Shown here in pieces: positions 35,114 through 44,060 of a stretch of 64,000 nt of DNA. The notes beneath the pieces are model-generated. The model did not search any database. It was not told the DNA's origin and saw only the letters and a program-made list of their open reading frames with translations. The position numbers and the translations under genes were made by a program. How positions within the stretch are numbered: the stretch's first letter is position 1; each line of letters opens with the position of its first letter. Source of the stretch: Pseudomonas brenneri (GTDB lineage Bacteria > Pseudomonadota > Gammaproteobacteria > Pseudomonadales > Pseudomonadaceae); assembly GCF_007858285.1 (NCBI RefSeq), contig NZ_VFIL01000002.1:434001-498000 (forward strand), written 5' to 3'.

Positions 35114-35548
35114 TTACTTTTTCTTCTTGGCCGGGGCAGGGCAATCAGCCTCGACGAACTTGACCGACGCCACCGGGCGGTTGCTCTTGTTTTCGGTGAT
35201 TTCGTAGCGCATCACGGCACCCTTGGCCATCAACTCGCGGTAGCCTTTGTTCAGGCAAACGCTTTGCCCCAACTGGAAATACACCGCCTTGGGGTTGGCG
35301 CGCATTTGCTCGGCACGTTCTGGTAATACGCTCAGGTGGTCAATCAACTGCATGCCTTCGACGGTGTAGGCCACTTCCAGGGTTTGTTCATCGATCTCCC
35401 TGGGCAGGTCTTTGTTGCTTTCCGCCGCGACGCTTTGCAGTTTCTTGTTCATTTGCAGCTCCACCAGGGAGGCTGCCTGGGCGCCCAGGGGCAATACCAG
35501 CGCCAGGGCGACGGTCGGGGCGGCAAGACGCAACATAAGACGCAGCAT
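35114..35548 (-). CDS. PA3611-family secreted protein
   Basis: 144-aa exported protein with a signal peptide (LRLMLRLAAPTVALALVLPL, cut after AQA at about residue 25). The mature part has two cysteines (SVCLNKGYRE, VEADCPAP) likely to form a disulfide, and a Lys-rich end (KKKK). It resembles P. aeruginosa PA3611, called a quorum-sensing-regulated virulence factor family; that role is not shown for this gene. Neighbouring genes also match the PA3603-PA3606 area. Confidence 0.72.
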   Translation of the reverse strand: MLRLMLRLAAPTVALALVLPLGAQAASLVELQMNKKLQSVAAESNKDLPREIDEQTLEVAYTVEGMQLIDHLSVLPERAEQMRANPKAVYFQLGQSVCLNKGYRELMAKGAVMRYEITENKSNRPVASVKFVEADCPAPAKKKK

Positions 35549-35740
35549 GAAACTCTCCTGATTCGGTTACTGGTCCATAGACCCGCCACTGCGCTGTGCG
35601 TTCAGTGGCGCGCGATTATAGGTGACCTGGAGCCGCGACGGCCAGGCGTATTGGCTGGGCAGCTCTGGTAAACTGCCGGCACTTTTGCCTGTCCCGAGTT
35701 TATCCGTGTCGATTTTCATCGCTCCACCCTGGCGCCCGCT

Positions 35741-36451
35741 ATGAGTCACGCAGTCTTTCGCTTGCGTACCCAGCGCCTGGCCCGTGCCGTCAGCCCTTTT
35801 GTTGCTCGGGGCTCGCGTGCCGAACGTTGCCCCAGATGCCGGGTCATCCCCCAATACTGCCTGTGTGCATGGCGGCCAAAGGTTCAGGCCAGGTCGGCCA
35901 TGTGCCTGTTGATGCACGATGTGGAGCCGATGAAACCCAGCAACACTGGCTGGCTGATAGCCGATGTCATCGAAGACACCAGCGCTTTCCCCTGGTCGCG
36001 CACGGCCGTCGAGCCAGAGCTGCTGACCCTGTTGGCCGACCCGCAATGGCAGCCTTATATCGTCTTTCCCGGCGAGTTCGTTGCACCGCAGCGAGTGGTC
36101 AACGAGGTCAGGGTGACGGACGGCAAACGCCCGTTGTTTATCCTGCTCGATGGTACCTGGAGCGAAGCGCGCAAGATGTTCCGCAAGAGCCCGTACCTGG
36201 AGCACCTGCCGGTACTGAGCCTGGAACCGGAGCAGTTATCGCGCTACAAGTTGCGTCGCTCCAAGCGCGATGACCACTTCTGCACCGCCGAAGTGGCCGC
36301 CTTGTGCCTGGAACTGGCCGAGGACCAGCAGGCCAGCGAAGTGCTGGATGCCTACCTGGATGTTTTCAGTACCCACTACCTGGCGGCCAAGTTCCAGTTG
36401 GCGCTGGACCCGACAGACAGCGTGCATACGCGTCTTGCACCTTATCTGTAG
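35741..36451 (+). CDS. DTW-domain tRNA-uridine aminocarboxypropyltransferase (TapT type)
   Basis: 236-aa enzyme of the DTW family that transfers the aminocarboxypropyl group of SAM to uridine 47 in tRNA. N-terminal zinc-like cysteines CPRCRVIPQYCLC; the signature is LLDGTWSEARKM (the D-T-W). Further family piece LRRSKRDDHFCTAEVAALCL. It lies two genes before dgkA, as PA3606 does in P. aeruginosa. Confidence 0.88.
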   Translation: MSHAVFRLRTQRLARAVSPFVARGSRAERCPRCRVIPQYCLCAWRPKVQARSAMCLLMHDVEPMKPSNTGWLIADVIEDTSAFPWSRTAVEPELLTLLADPQWQPYIVFPGEFVAPQRVVNEVRVTDGKRPLFILLDGTWSEARKMFRKSPYLEHLPVLSLEPEQLSRYKLRRSKRDDHFCTAEVAALCLELAEDQQASEVLDAYLDVFSTHYLAAKFQLALDPTDSVHTRLAPYL

Positions 36452-36613
36452 GCATTCGGGGCCAGAGGACCTTTGCATGATGGCACTGCAGCGCCTGAGC
36501 CGGCTAAAATGCCATCAGGCGTAACTGTTCGTGACAGCCGCTGGCTGGCACCTCGTACGTTGGCGAGCACCGAACCCATCGGTGCTCCCATAAAAAACAG
36601 GATCATTTAATAA

Positions 36614-37261
36614 ATGGCCACATACGAAATCCTGATTGCCGATGACCACCCTCTTTTCCGCAGCGCGCTGCACCAGGCCGTCACGCTGGGCCTGGGCCCG
36701 GATGTGCGCCTGGTTGAAGTGGGCAGCATCGCTGAGCTGGAAACCTGCCTGACCGACAAGACCGATTGGGACCTGGTGCTACTGGACCTGAATATGCCTG
36801 GCGCCTATGGGTTTTCCGGCCTGGTGCTGCTACGCGGGCAATACCCGCAGATTCCAGTGGTGATGGTGTCGGCCCAGGAAGAGGCAGACGTCGTCGTGCG
36901 CTCCCGCGAATTCGGGGCCAGTGGCTTTATCCCCAAGTCCAGCTCCATGGAGCAGATTCAAGCGGCAGTGCGTACGGTGTTGGACGGTGACGTCTCGTGG
37001 CCGCCCCAGGCATTTGAAGAAATCAATGTGTCCGCCGAAGCCAAGGCCGCCCAGGAAGGGCTCGCCAGCCTTACCCCGCAGCAGTTCCGTGTATTGACCA
37101 TGGTCTGCGAAGGCTTGCTGAACAAGCAGATCGCCTATGAGCTGAGTGTGTCCGAGGCGACCATCAAGGCCCACGTTACCGCGATTTTCCGTAAGTTGGG
37201 CGTGCGCACCCGCACCCAGGCGGCGTTGCTGCTGCAACAACTTGAGTCAATTTCCCACTGA
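36614..37261 (+). CDS. erdR: Response regulator ErdR
   Basis: 215-aa NarL-family regulator. The receiver has ADDHPLF near the start and the acceptor Asp in WDLVLLDLNMPGAYG; the HTH is LTPQQFRVLTMVCEGLLNKQ with SVSEATIKAHVTAIFRKLG. The position next to dgkA matches PA3604 (ErdR), which controls ethanol oxidation and acetate metabolism in P. aeruginosa. The symbol is assigned on sequence type plus synteny. No sensor kinase lies next to it. Confidence 0.82.
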   Translation: MATYEILIADDHPLFRSALHQAVTLGLGPDVRLVEVGSIAELETCLTDKTDWDLVLLDLNMPGAYGFSGLVLLRGQYPQIPVVMVSAQEEADVVVRSREFGASGFIPKSSSMEQIQAAVRTVLDGDVSWPPQAFEEINVSAEAKAAQEGLASLTPQQFRVLTMVCEGLLNKQIAYELSVSEATIKAHVTAIFRKLGVRTRTQAALLLQQLESISH

Positions 37262-37338
37262 TAGGGCGGCTCGATTCACGCTTTTTTGACCTGGCTTACT
37301 CTAGCTTCCCACCATCTTTTTGCGCAGTTGCCTACTCT

Positions 37339-37701
37339 ATGTCGCCTTTCAAGGGTCAAACCGGTATCAAACGTATCTTCAACGCAGGGGGCTATTCCCT
37401 CGATGGCCTGCGTGCGGCTTTCACCGGCGAGGCGGCCTTTCGCCAGTTGGTGTTGCTCAACGTCATCCTGATTCCATTGAGCTTCTTCCTCAATGTCAGC
37501 CGCGTAGAGCGCGCACTGCTGATTGCGGTGTGCCTGCTGGCGTTGATTGTCGAGTTGCTCAACTCGGCCGTGGAAGCGGCAATCGACCGGATCTCCCTGG
37601 ATCGCCACCCTTTGTCGAAAAACGCCAAGGACATGGGCAGCGCCGCGCAGTTCGTGGCATTGACCATGATTACCGTGGTGTGGGCCGTGATCCTGGTCTA
37701 A
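37339..37701 (+). CDS. dgkA: Diacylglycerol kinase
   Basis: 120-aa three-helix membrane enzyme that phosphorylates diacylglycerol released in membrane-derived glucan and lipid A synthesis. The conserved stretch ELLNSAVEAAIDRISLDRHP and KNAKDMGSAAQF holds the active-site Glu and Asp/Lys residues. Its stop overlaps the end of convergent finR by 4 bp. Confidence 0.94.
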   Translation: MSPFKGQTGIKRIFNAGGYSLDGLRAAFTGEAAFRQLVLLNVILIPLSFFLNVSRVERALLIAVCLLALIVELLNSAVEAAIDRISLDRHPLSKNAKDMGSAAQFVALTMITVVWAVILV

Positions 37702-38624
37702 GCGATATTCGGCAGCACGATCTCGTCGCTGCGCTGCACCCCGGCGGTGAAGGCGCGGCACAGTTCGAGGAACTCGCGCATGGCCGAGGTCTGGTACTTC
37801 TGTTTATGCCAGATAAAGTAGAACTGCCGGGCCAGGTCCAGGTCCGGGGTTTCCACCGGCACCAGGCTGCCACGCCGGAACGCGTCCCGTAGCGCCAGGC
37901 GGGAAATGCAGCCAATCCCCAAACCAGACTCCACGGCCCGCTTGATGGCCTCGGTGTGCTCCAGTTCCAGTCGGATGTTCAGCGCACTGCGATGGTGGCG
38001 CATGGCTTGATCAAAGGTCAGGCGTGTCCCGGAGCCCTGTTCCCGCAGGATCCAGGCTTCATGGGTCAATTGCTCCATGGTCGCCTGGCCGCGCAGGGCC
38101 AGGGGATGCTGCGGTGCGCAGAACACTACCAGTTCATCCTCGACCCAGGTTTGTACCTCGATATCCGGGTGGCTGCAGTCGCCTTCGATTAGACCCAGAT
38201 CAATTTCGTAATGCGCGACCTGATGCACGATATGCGCAGTGTTTTGTACATGCAGTTTCACCTGGCTCTCGGGATGCTGCTGCATGAAACTGCCGATCAG
38301 CAGCGTGGCCAGGTAATTGCCGATGGTCAGCGTGGCACCGACCGCCAGGGAACCGAAGCCGGACTTGCCGTTGAGCAGGTCCTCGATCTCCTTGGCCTGG
38401 TCCAGTAGCGCCACCGCCTGGGGCAGCAACTGATGGCCGAGGGCGTTGAGGCTCAAGCGTTTGCCGGCACGGTCGAATAATTGGCAGCTGGATTGGCGCT
38501 CCAGCTCGGTGATCGAGGTGCTGGCGGCGGATTGAGATAAGGCCAGAAGGCCAGCAGCGCGTGACACACTTTCCTGCTGGGCGACGGCGACGAAGACTTG
38601 CAGTTGACGGAGAGTAAATCGCAT
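37698..38624 (-). CDS. finR: LysR-type regulator FinR
   Basis: 308-aa LysR regulator: winged HTH at 1-60 (MRFTLRQLQVFVAVAQQESV, LSQSAASTSITELERQ) and an inducer-binding domain. It is divergent from fpr, the arrangement known for finR/fprA in Pseudomonas, where FinR activates fprA under superoxide or iron stress. The ATG at 38624 was chosen over the longer frame because it starts at the HTH edge. Confidence 0.87.
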   Translation of the reverse strand: MRFTLRQLQVFVAVAQQESVSRAAGLLALSQSAASTSITELERQSSCQLFDRAGKRLSLNALGHQLLPQAVALLDQAKEIEDLLNGKSGFGSLAVGATLTIGNYLATLLIGSFMQQHPESQVKLHVQNTAHIVHQVAHYEIDLGLIEGDCSHPDIEVQTWVEDELVVFCAPQHPLALRGQATMEQLTHEAWILREQGSGTRLTFDQAMRHHRSALNIRLELEHTEAIKRAVESGLGIGCISRLALRDAFRRGSLVPVETPDLDLARQFYFIWHKQKYQTSAMREFLELCRAFTAGVQRSDEIVLPNIA

Positions 38625-38749
38625 ATCGATATAACCGATAACCCTTATCTTAATAATCCAGTTAACAGATATTGTCGCCGCCATTAGAATACTGTGCAAT
38701 TGCGCACCTATCATTTTGGCGCAGACCTATTTCCAGGAGTTCCCCGTAC
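38625..38749. promoter_or_regulatory. finR-fpr divergent control region
   Basis: 125 bp between two divergent genes, AT-rich around 38630-38700, with ATATCGATATAACCGATA near the finR start. A LysR-type operator is expected here; the exact box is not resolved by eye. Confidence 0.45.
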
Positions 38750-39529
38750 ATGAGCAACATGAACCACGAGCGTGTCCTCAGTGTTCATCACTGGAACGAC
38801 ACTCTGTTCAGCTTCAAGTGCACCCGCGATCCGGGCCTGCGCTTCGAGAACGGTCAGTTCGTGATGATCGGCCTGCAACAGCCCAACGGCCGCCCGCTCA
38901 TGCGCGCTTACTCCATTGCCAGCCCGAACTGGGAAGAGCATCTGGAGTTCTTCAGCATCAAGGTCCCGGATGGCCCGCTGACTTCCCAGTTGCAGCACTT
39001 GAAGGAAGGCGACGAGATCATCATCAGCAAAAAACCGACTGGCACCCTGGTGCTGGACGATTTGAAACCGGGCAAGCACCTGTACCTGCTCAGCACCGGT
39101 ACTGGTCTCGCTCCATTCATGAGCGTGATCCAGGACCCGGAAACCTACGAGCGCTTTGAGAAAGTGATCCTGTGCCACGGCGTGCGTTACGTCAACGAAG
39201 TCGCCTATCGCGAGTTCATCACCGAGCACCTGCCGCAGAACGAGTTCTTCGGCGAGGCGCTGCGTGAAAAACTGATCTACTACCCGACCGTGACCCGCGA
39301 GCCGTTCGAAAACGAAGGCCGCCTGACCGACCTGATGCGCAGCGGCAAGCTGTTCAGCGATATCGGCCTGCCGCCGATCAATCCTGAAGACGACCGCGCC
39401 ATGCTGTGCGGTAGCCCAAGCATGTTGGATGAGACCAGTGAAGTGTTGAACAGCTTCGGCCTGAAGGTTTCGCCACGCATGCGTGAGCCGGGTGACTACC
39501 TGATCGAGCGTGCGTTCGTCGAGAAATAA
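38750..39529 (+). CDS. fpr: Ferredoxin/flavodoxin-NADP+ reductase
   Basis: 259-aa FAD enzyme that shuttles electrons between NADPH and ferredoxin or flavodoxin in oxidative stress and Fe-S repair. FAD motif RPLMRAYSIASPNWEE; NADP motif LLSTGTGLAPFMSVI; C-terminal aromatic/charged end LIERAFVEK as in bacterial class I FPRs. AGGAG box before the ATG. A REP doublet and a terminator follow. Confidence 0.94.
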   Translation: MSNMNHERVLSVHHWNDTLFSFKCTRDPGLRFENGQFVMIGLQQPNGRPLMRAYSIASPNWEEHLEFFSIKVPDGPLTSQLQHLKEGDEIIISKKPTGTLVLDDLKPGKHLYLLSTGTGLAPFMSVIQDPETYERFEKVILCHGVRYVNEVAYREFITEHLPQNEFFGEALREKLIYYPTVTREPFENEGRLTDLMRSGKLFSDIGLPPINPEDDRAMLCGSPSMLDETSEVLNSFGLKVSPRMREPGDYLIERAFVEK

Positions 39530-39540
39530 CCTCTGGTCAC

Positions 39541-39642
39541 CTGTAGGAGCGAGCTTGCTCGCGAAAATCGTCAACGATAACGCGGTCATCCAGAGTTGAC
39601 GCGTTGTCCTTGCGCTCTTCGCGAGCAAGCTCGCTCCTACAG
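39541..39642. repeat. REP doublet (REPIN), nearly perfect
   Basis: CTGTAGGAGCGAGCTTGCTCGC on the left and GCGAGCAAGCTCGCTCCTACAG on the right are exact inverted copies about 60 bp apart; the middle has GTCAACGATAACGC and its counterpart. It starts 12 bp after fpr. Confidence 0.93.
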
Positions 39643-39660
39643 GTGAAGGCGTTTGCAAAG

Positions 39661-39699
39661 AAAAGCCCGCATTGCCTGTGAAGGCAGTGCGGGCTTTTT
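39661..39699. terminator. Bidirectional terminator between fpr and trmO
   Basis: AAAAGCCCGCA-TTGCC-TGTGAA-GGCAG-TGCGGGCTTTTT stem-loop with A and T runs on both sides. Confidence 0.88.
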
Positions 39700-39711
39700 C
39701 ATTTTTGCGAT

Positions 39712-40407
39712 TTACTTCACCGCAACCACTTCAAGCACACAAATCATCCCCGCCTCGGGATAGTGCCAACGCACATCCACATCCCAGAACCGCACGCCAT
39801 ATTCGCGCTCCGGCCCAGGCGTCTGATACGCCGGCCGTGGATCCTGTGCCAGGCACTGTTCAATCAGCTCCACCAACGGTTCGCCAAGGCGCTGAGCGTG
39901 AGTGTGAGCCTGTTGCAGTGCGGTCTTCAGCCATTGCACGGGGATCAGCGCCGGTGCGGCACTGGCAATACTGTTGGTCGCGGTATCAATGATGTCGGCA
40001 TACGGCACATACGGCTTGATGTCCAACACCGGCGTACCATCGAGCAGATCAATCCCGGAAATCCACAGCCGGCCTGGCTCCACCTTGTCCAGTTTCACCA
40101 CCGACTGGCCAATCCCATTCGGGCGATGGGTCGCGCGGGTGGCAAATACGCCCATGGACGTGTTGCCCCCCAGGCGCGGCGGACGCACCTTCAACCGCGG
40201 TTTATCCTCCAGGGCCTGATGAAACAGAAACAGCAACCACACATGGCTGACCTGCTCCAGGCCTTGCACCGCCTCACCCTGGTCGAACGGCGCCACCAAC
40301 TCCAGCACGCCCCGGGCGGCGGGTGCCAGTTGTGGCTGGCGCGGGATGGCGAACTTCTCCTTGAAGCAGGAGTGCACGAAGCCCACGGGCGAGACGTTGT
40401 AACTCAT
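39712..40407 (-). CDS. trmO: tRNA m6t6A37 methyltransferase TrmO (TsaA family)
   Basis: 231-aa SAM-dependent enzyme that N6-methylates t6A37 of threonine tRNA. The N-terminal beta-barrel carries the family motif ATRATHRPNGIGQSVVKL and SGIDLLDGTPVLDIKPYVPY. The C-terminal domain is the usual extension of bacterial TrmO. The next gene upstream on this strand ends 3 bp before the start, suggesting one operon. Confidence 0.9.
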   Translation of the reverse strand: MSYNVSPVGFVHSCFKEKFAIPRQPQLAPAARGVLELVAPFDQGEAVQGLEQVSHVWLLFLFHQALEDKPRLKVRPPRLGGNTSMGVFATRATHRPNGIGQSVVKLDKVEPGRLWISGIDLLDGTPVLDIKPYVPYADIIDTATNSIASAAPALIPVQWLKTALQQAHTHAQRLGEPLVELIEQCLAQDPRPAYQTPGPEREYGVRFWDVDVRWHYPEAGMICVLEVVAVK

Positions 40408-40410
40408 GGC

Positions 40411-40872
40411 TTAAGCACGAACTCGCAGCGTCAGCCCCTTGAGGAAATTACGCAGCAACTGGTCGCCACACGGGCGATAGTTGGTGTGGCCGAACTTGCG
40501 GAACAACGCGCTCAGCTCCGGCTTGGACACCGGGAACTCGGCCGCCTTGAGGATGGCGTGCATGTCGTCTTCCTTCAGTTCGAAGGCCACGCGCAGCTTC
40601 TTGAGGATGATGTTGTTGGTCACCGGGGTTTCGATCGGCTGCGGTGGACGGCTTTCGTCCTTGCCACGCTTGAAGATCACCAGGCCATCGAGGAAATGTG
40701 CCATGACCTCGTCCGGGCAGAACACAAAGCCTTCTTCCTCATCTTTCTTGAGGTAGGTCAGCAGGTCGTCCTTGGACACTTCCATGCCGCCGAGCTTGAT
40801 GATCTCGACCATCTTGTTGTCGCTGATGTCGAGCATGTAGCGCACGCTGCGCAGTACGTCGTTGTGAATCAT
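40411..40872 (-). CDS. DUF1456 protein (YehS-like)
   Basis: 153-aa protein with the duplicated domain of DUF1456: IHNDVLRSVRYMLDISDNKM and VTNNIILKKLRVAFELKEDD, each followed by a short helix with the pattern F/L-x-K-x-x-E/G. No enzyme motif. The start at MIHNDVLRS has AGGA 9 bp upstream; a TTG three codons earlier is possible. Function unknown. Confidence 0.85.
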   Translation of the reverse strand: MIHNDVLRSVRYMLDISDNKMVEIIKLGGMEVSKDDLLTYLKKDEEEGFVFCPDEVMAHFLDGLVIFKRGKDESRPPQPIETPVTNNIILKKLRVAFELKEDDMHAILKAAEFPVSKPELSALFRKFGHTNYRPCGDQLLRNFLKGLTLRVRA

Positions 40873-40938
40873 GGTGGGCAATCCTGGTATTCGACTGTAG
40901 ACATCGCCCGGGCGGGCGATGTCGAGAGAGAGGGCGGC

Positions 40939-41649
40939 TTAGAACTTTTCTTTGCCGGACATGTAGCGCCATTGGCCGACCGGCACTTTGCCAATGGACA
41001 CGCCGCCAATACGGATGCGGCGAATGGCCACAACCTTCAAGCCAATGGCTTCGCAGAACAGGGCAATGATGCCGGGCTGCGGGTTTTTCAGGGCAAAGCG
41101 CAGGCGGTTCTCGTTCTGCCAGCTGGCTTTGACCGCAGGCAATTCCTTGCCTTTGTACATCAGGCCGTGGGCGAGGCGGTTCAGGCCGTGCTCTGCCACG
41201 TCGCCTGCGACTTCAACCACATATTCCTGCTCGATCTTGGCGGCATCGGCCGTCAGCTTGCGCAGGATCTTCCAATCCTGGGTAAACACCAGTAGGCCGC
41301 TGGCCTTGGCTTGCAGGTCGGCGCTGGCGGTCAGGCGCAGGAAGTGGCCTTTGAGCGGGCGCTTGCTGAAGCGGTGTTCTTCCGACAGCGTCTCGGCGCT
41401 CAGGGACTGCATCGCGCTGTCGACATCCACACCTGCCGGCGCATGAAACAGGATAGTCACCGGCTCTGGAGCCGTGGCCTTGGCCTCGGGATCAAGTTCG
41501 ACTTTTTGTGTCGTGACCTTGAACTGCGGCTCATCGATCACTTCGCCATCCACCGAGACCCAGCCGCCTTCGATAAACAGCTCGGCCTCCCGACGGGAGC
41601 AACCGACCAGTTCGATAAGGCGTTTGGAGAGGCGTATGGGGTCAGTCAT
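40939..41649 (-). CDS. S4-domain pseudouridine synthase-like protein, catalytic Asp apparently missing
   Basis: 236-aa protein with an N-terminal S4 RNA-binding domain (RLSKRLIELVGCSRREAELF) and an RsuA/RluB/RluF-type catalytic domain (SGLLVFTQDW, GLNRLAHGLMYKGKEL, KVVAIRRIRIGGVSIG). Family members carry GRLD-x4-GLL with the catalytic Asp; the equivalent place here reads ADLQAKASGLL, so Arg and Asp are replaced. It may bind RNA without modifying it, or use a shifted Asp. It is probably transcribed with the DUF1456 gene. Confidence 0.82.
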   Translation of the reverse strand: MTDPIRLSKRLIELVGCSRREAELFIEGGWVSVDGEVIDEPQFKVTTQKVELDPEAKATAPEPVTILFHAPAGVDVDSAMQSLSAETLSEEHRFSKRPLKGHFLRLTASADLQAKASGLLVFTQDWKILRKLTADAAKIEQEYVVEVAGDVAEHGLNRLAHGLMYKGKELPAVKASWQNENRLRFALKNPQPGIIALFCEAIGLKVVAIRRIRIGGVSIGKVPVGQWRYMSGKEKF

Positions 41650-41733
41650 GACAAGGGCCGTAACAAAAGGGGGCAGCTATTGTACCTGCCTGGCGCCGGT
41701 TAATCCCGGCCCCATTTCGCTGCTGTTGCTTTT

Positions 41734-41821
41734 TGTGGGAGCTGGCTTGCCTGCGATGGCATCACCTCGGCATACCTGATGCACCGAGTTGCCCGCATCG
41801 CAGGCAAGCCAGCGCCTACAT
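41734..41821. repeat. REP doublet (REPIN)
   Basis: TGTGGGAGCTGGCTTGCCTGCGAT faces ATCGCAGGCAAGCCAGCGCCTACA across about 40 bp. It sits 16 bp before the end of the GNAT gene. Confidence 0.9.
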
Positions 41822-41836
41822 TTGATTTGGGTTGTG

Positions 41837-42307
41837 TCAGCCGCTGCGTGTTTGCTGGGCCTGGCGCAAACGCATATGCAGCAAGGGATAGGGTTGGCCC
41901 ATGCCGTCATGCTCGGTGCGCCCGATCACTTCAAAGCCCTGTTTAAGGTAGAAGCCCAGGGCCTGCGGGTTCTGTTCGTTGACGTCCAGTTCCTCGGCAT
42001 TCATCGACTCAATGGCATAGCGCAATAATTGCCGCCCCAGGCCCTGGCCTCGGTACTGCGGATCGATGAACAACATCTCGACCTTGCCTGCCGCGACGCC
42101 GGCAAAGCCGGTGATACGCTGGCGCGTGTCCTTGGTGCAGATCAGCATCACGGCATCCAGGTAGCGCGTGAGCACCAGGTTTCTCAGGCGTTCGATGTAA
42201 CTTTGCGGCAAGAAGTCATGGGTGGCCCGCACCGATGCCTCCCAGATCCGGGTCAGCTCCTGATAGTCGCTGGGTTTGGGGGTGTGGATAACCGAGTGCT
42301 GGCCCAT
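41837..42307 (-). CDS. GNAT-family N-acetyltransferase
   Basis: 156-aa acetyltransferase. The acetyl-CoA loop is VEMLFIDPQYRGQGLGRQLL, followed by ELDVNEQNPQALGFYLKQGF, typical of the YiaC/YjaB-like group. The substrate is not predictable. The ATG at 42307 has AAGGAG 8 bp upstream. Confidence 0.87.
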   Translation of the reverse strand: MGQHSVIHTPKPSDYQELTRIWEASVRATHDFLPQSYIERLRNLVLTRYLDAVMLICTKDTRQRITGFAGVAAGKVEMLFIDPQYRGQGLGRQLLRYAIESMNAEELDVNEQNPQALGFYLKQGFEVIGRTEHDGMGQPYPLLHMRLRQAQQTRSG

Positions 42308-42358
42308 GCCCGCTGCTCCTTGCTGCTTGTTGGCGGTAATGGGGCAAACGATAGACCT

Positions 42359-42396
42359 AAAAAAGCCCCGCATCTTGTCCAGAAGCAGGGCTTTTT
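42359..42396 (-). terminator. Terminator of rimO
   Basis: AAAAAGCCC...GGGCTTTTT hairpin with a long loop; six A on the plus strand give the T run on the minus strand, 15 bp past the rimO stop. Confidence 0.7.
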
Positions 42397-42410
42397 CAAT
42401 TTTTTACAGC

Positions 42411-43751
42411 TTAGTCGCGTTTTTGCGCCCAGAGATCGTACTCGTCGGCGTCCGTGACCGTGCACCAGACTTTGTCGCCCGGCTTGAGGCCGCTGGCATC
42501 GTCGATGAATACGTTACCGTCGATTTCCGGAGCGTCGAAGAAGCAGCGGCCGACCGCGCCTTGCTCGTCCACTTCGTCGATCAGCACTTCGATTTCCTTG
42601 CCGATGCGCAGTTGCAGGCGTGCGGAGCTGATGGCCTGTTGATGGGCCATGAAGCGCTCCCAACGGTCCTGCTTGACGTCATCCGGCACCACGGCCAGGT
42701 CCAGCAGGTTGGCCGGCGCACCTTCCACCGGCGAGTACTGGAAGCAGCCAACGCGGTCCAGTTGGGCTTCGGTCAGCCAATCCAGCAGGTACTGGAAGTC
42801 TTCCTCGGTTTCGCCAGGGAAGCCGACGATGAATGTCGAGCGGATGATCAGCTCAGGGCAGATCTGGCGCCAGTTCTTGATCCGCGCCAGGGTCTTGTCT
42901 TCAAACGCCGGGCGTTTCATGGCCTTGAGCACTTTCGGGCTGGCGTGCTGGAACGGGATGTCCAGGTACGGCAGGATCTTGCCGGCGGCCATCAGCGGGA
43001 TCAACTCGTCCACGTGCGGGTACGGGTAGACGTAGTGCAGGCGCACCCACACACCCAGGCTGCTCAAGGCTTCGCAGAGTTCGGTCATGCGGGTTTTCAC
43101 TGGCGCGCCGTTCCAGAAACCGGTGCGGTACTTCACGTCGACGCCGTAGGCGCTGGTGTCCTGGGAGATCACCAGCAGCTCCTTGACGCCAGACTTGACC
43201 AGGCGCTGGGCCTCGTCCAGCACATCGCCCACCGGGCGGCTGACCAGCTTGCCACGCATCGACGGAATGATGCAGAAGCTGCAGCTGTGGTTGCAGCCTT
43301 CGGAAATTTTCAGGTAAGCGTAATGACGCGGGGTCAGCTTGATGCCTTGCGGCGGCACCAGGTCGATCAGCGGGTTGTGGTCCTGGCGCGGCGGCACCAC
43401 TTGGTGTACGGCATTGACCACCTGCTCGTACTGCTGCGGGCCGGTTACGGCCAGCACGCTTGGGTGCACGTTGCGGATATTGCCTTCTTCCACGCCCATG
43501 CAGCCGGTGACGATGACCTTGCCGTTTTCCTTGATGGCTTCGCCGATCACTTCCAAAGACTCGGCCTTGGCCGAGTCAATGAAGCCACAGGTGTTGACCA
43601 CCACCACGTCGGCGTCCTGGTAGGTGGACACGACATCGTACCCTTCCATGCGCAGTTGGGTGAGGATGCGCTCGGAGTCGACCAGAGCTTTCGGGCAACC
43701 CAGGGAAACAAAGCCAACCTTTGGGTTGGCTTTTGCGATGGTGGTGGACAT
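42411..43751 (-). CDS. rimO: Ribosomal protein S12 methylthiotransferase RimO
   Basis: 446-aa radical SAM enzyme that methylthiolates Asp88 of S12. UPF0004 N-domain ([20 protein letters not shown]), radical SAM triad [11 protein letters not shown] (C-x3-C-x2-C) and a C-terminal TRAM domain ([16 protein letters not shown]). The start at [14 protein letters not shown] was chosen over a 20-codon longer frame that runs through non-conserved sequence. Confidence 0.95.
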   Translation of the reverse strand: MSTTIAKANPKVGFVSLGCPKALVDSERILTQLRMEGYDVVSTYQDADVVVVNTCGFIDSAKAESLEVIGEAIKENGKVIVTGCMGVEEGNIRNVHPSVLAVTGPQQYEQVVNAVHQVVPPRQDHNPLIDLVPPQGIKLTPRHYAYLKISEGCNHSCSFCIIPSMRGKLVSRPVGDVLDEAQRLVKSGVKELLVISQDTSAYGVDVKYRTGFWNGAPVKTRMTELCEALSSLGVWVRLHYVYPYPHVDELIPLMAAGKILPYLDIPFQHASPKVLKAMKRPAFEDKTLARIKNWRQICPELIIRSTFIVGFPGETEEDFQYLLDWLTEAQLDRVGCFQYSPVEGAPANLLDLAVVPDDVKQDRWERFMAHQQAISSARLQLRIGKEIEVLIDEVDEQGAVGRCFFDAPEIDGNVFIDDASGLKPGDKVWCTVTDADEYDLWAQKRD

Positions 43752-44060
43752 GTCTAACCTCGGTATTGAATGACGCCGCCAGTCGGGCACGACAGGGCTG
43801 CGGACGGGCACTTGATGTGCCTCTGATCAAAAAGTGCGCAATTCTATCGACGGGAAACGCGCTTGACCAGCTTTATGCAGGGAAATACGACGAGTGCTGC
43901 GCTATGCTTCGCGCCGTTGCACCAAGAGTAAGTCCGTAGTCAACAAATAGTCTGTTACTAGAAGTACGGTGGCACATACTGTGTATAGCTTGGCTTTGGG
44001 CTTAAGTGTATAGCTGTGCGGTTTATAAAAGACCTCAGGTCAAAAGGTCAGGAGCGGTTG
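43752..44060. other. rimO-kup intergenic region with a 10-bp direct repeat
   Basis: 309 bp with both promoters expected. GTGTATAGCT occurs at 43981-43990 and again at 44006-44015, 25 bp apart, 45-80 bp before the kup start. A TATAAAA box lies at 44023-44029. No gene or RNA was recognised. The repeats could be two regulator half-sites or duplicate promoter boxes. Confidence 0.5.

Noticed and set aside
42276..43757. 493-codon plus-strand frame opposite rimO
   Set aside because: Antisense shadow; rimO has radical SAM and TRAM motifs in the other strand.
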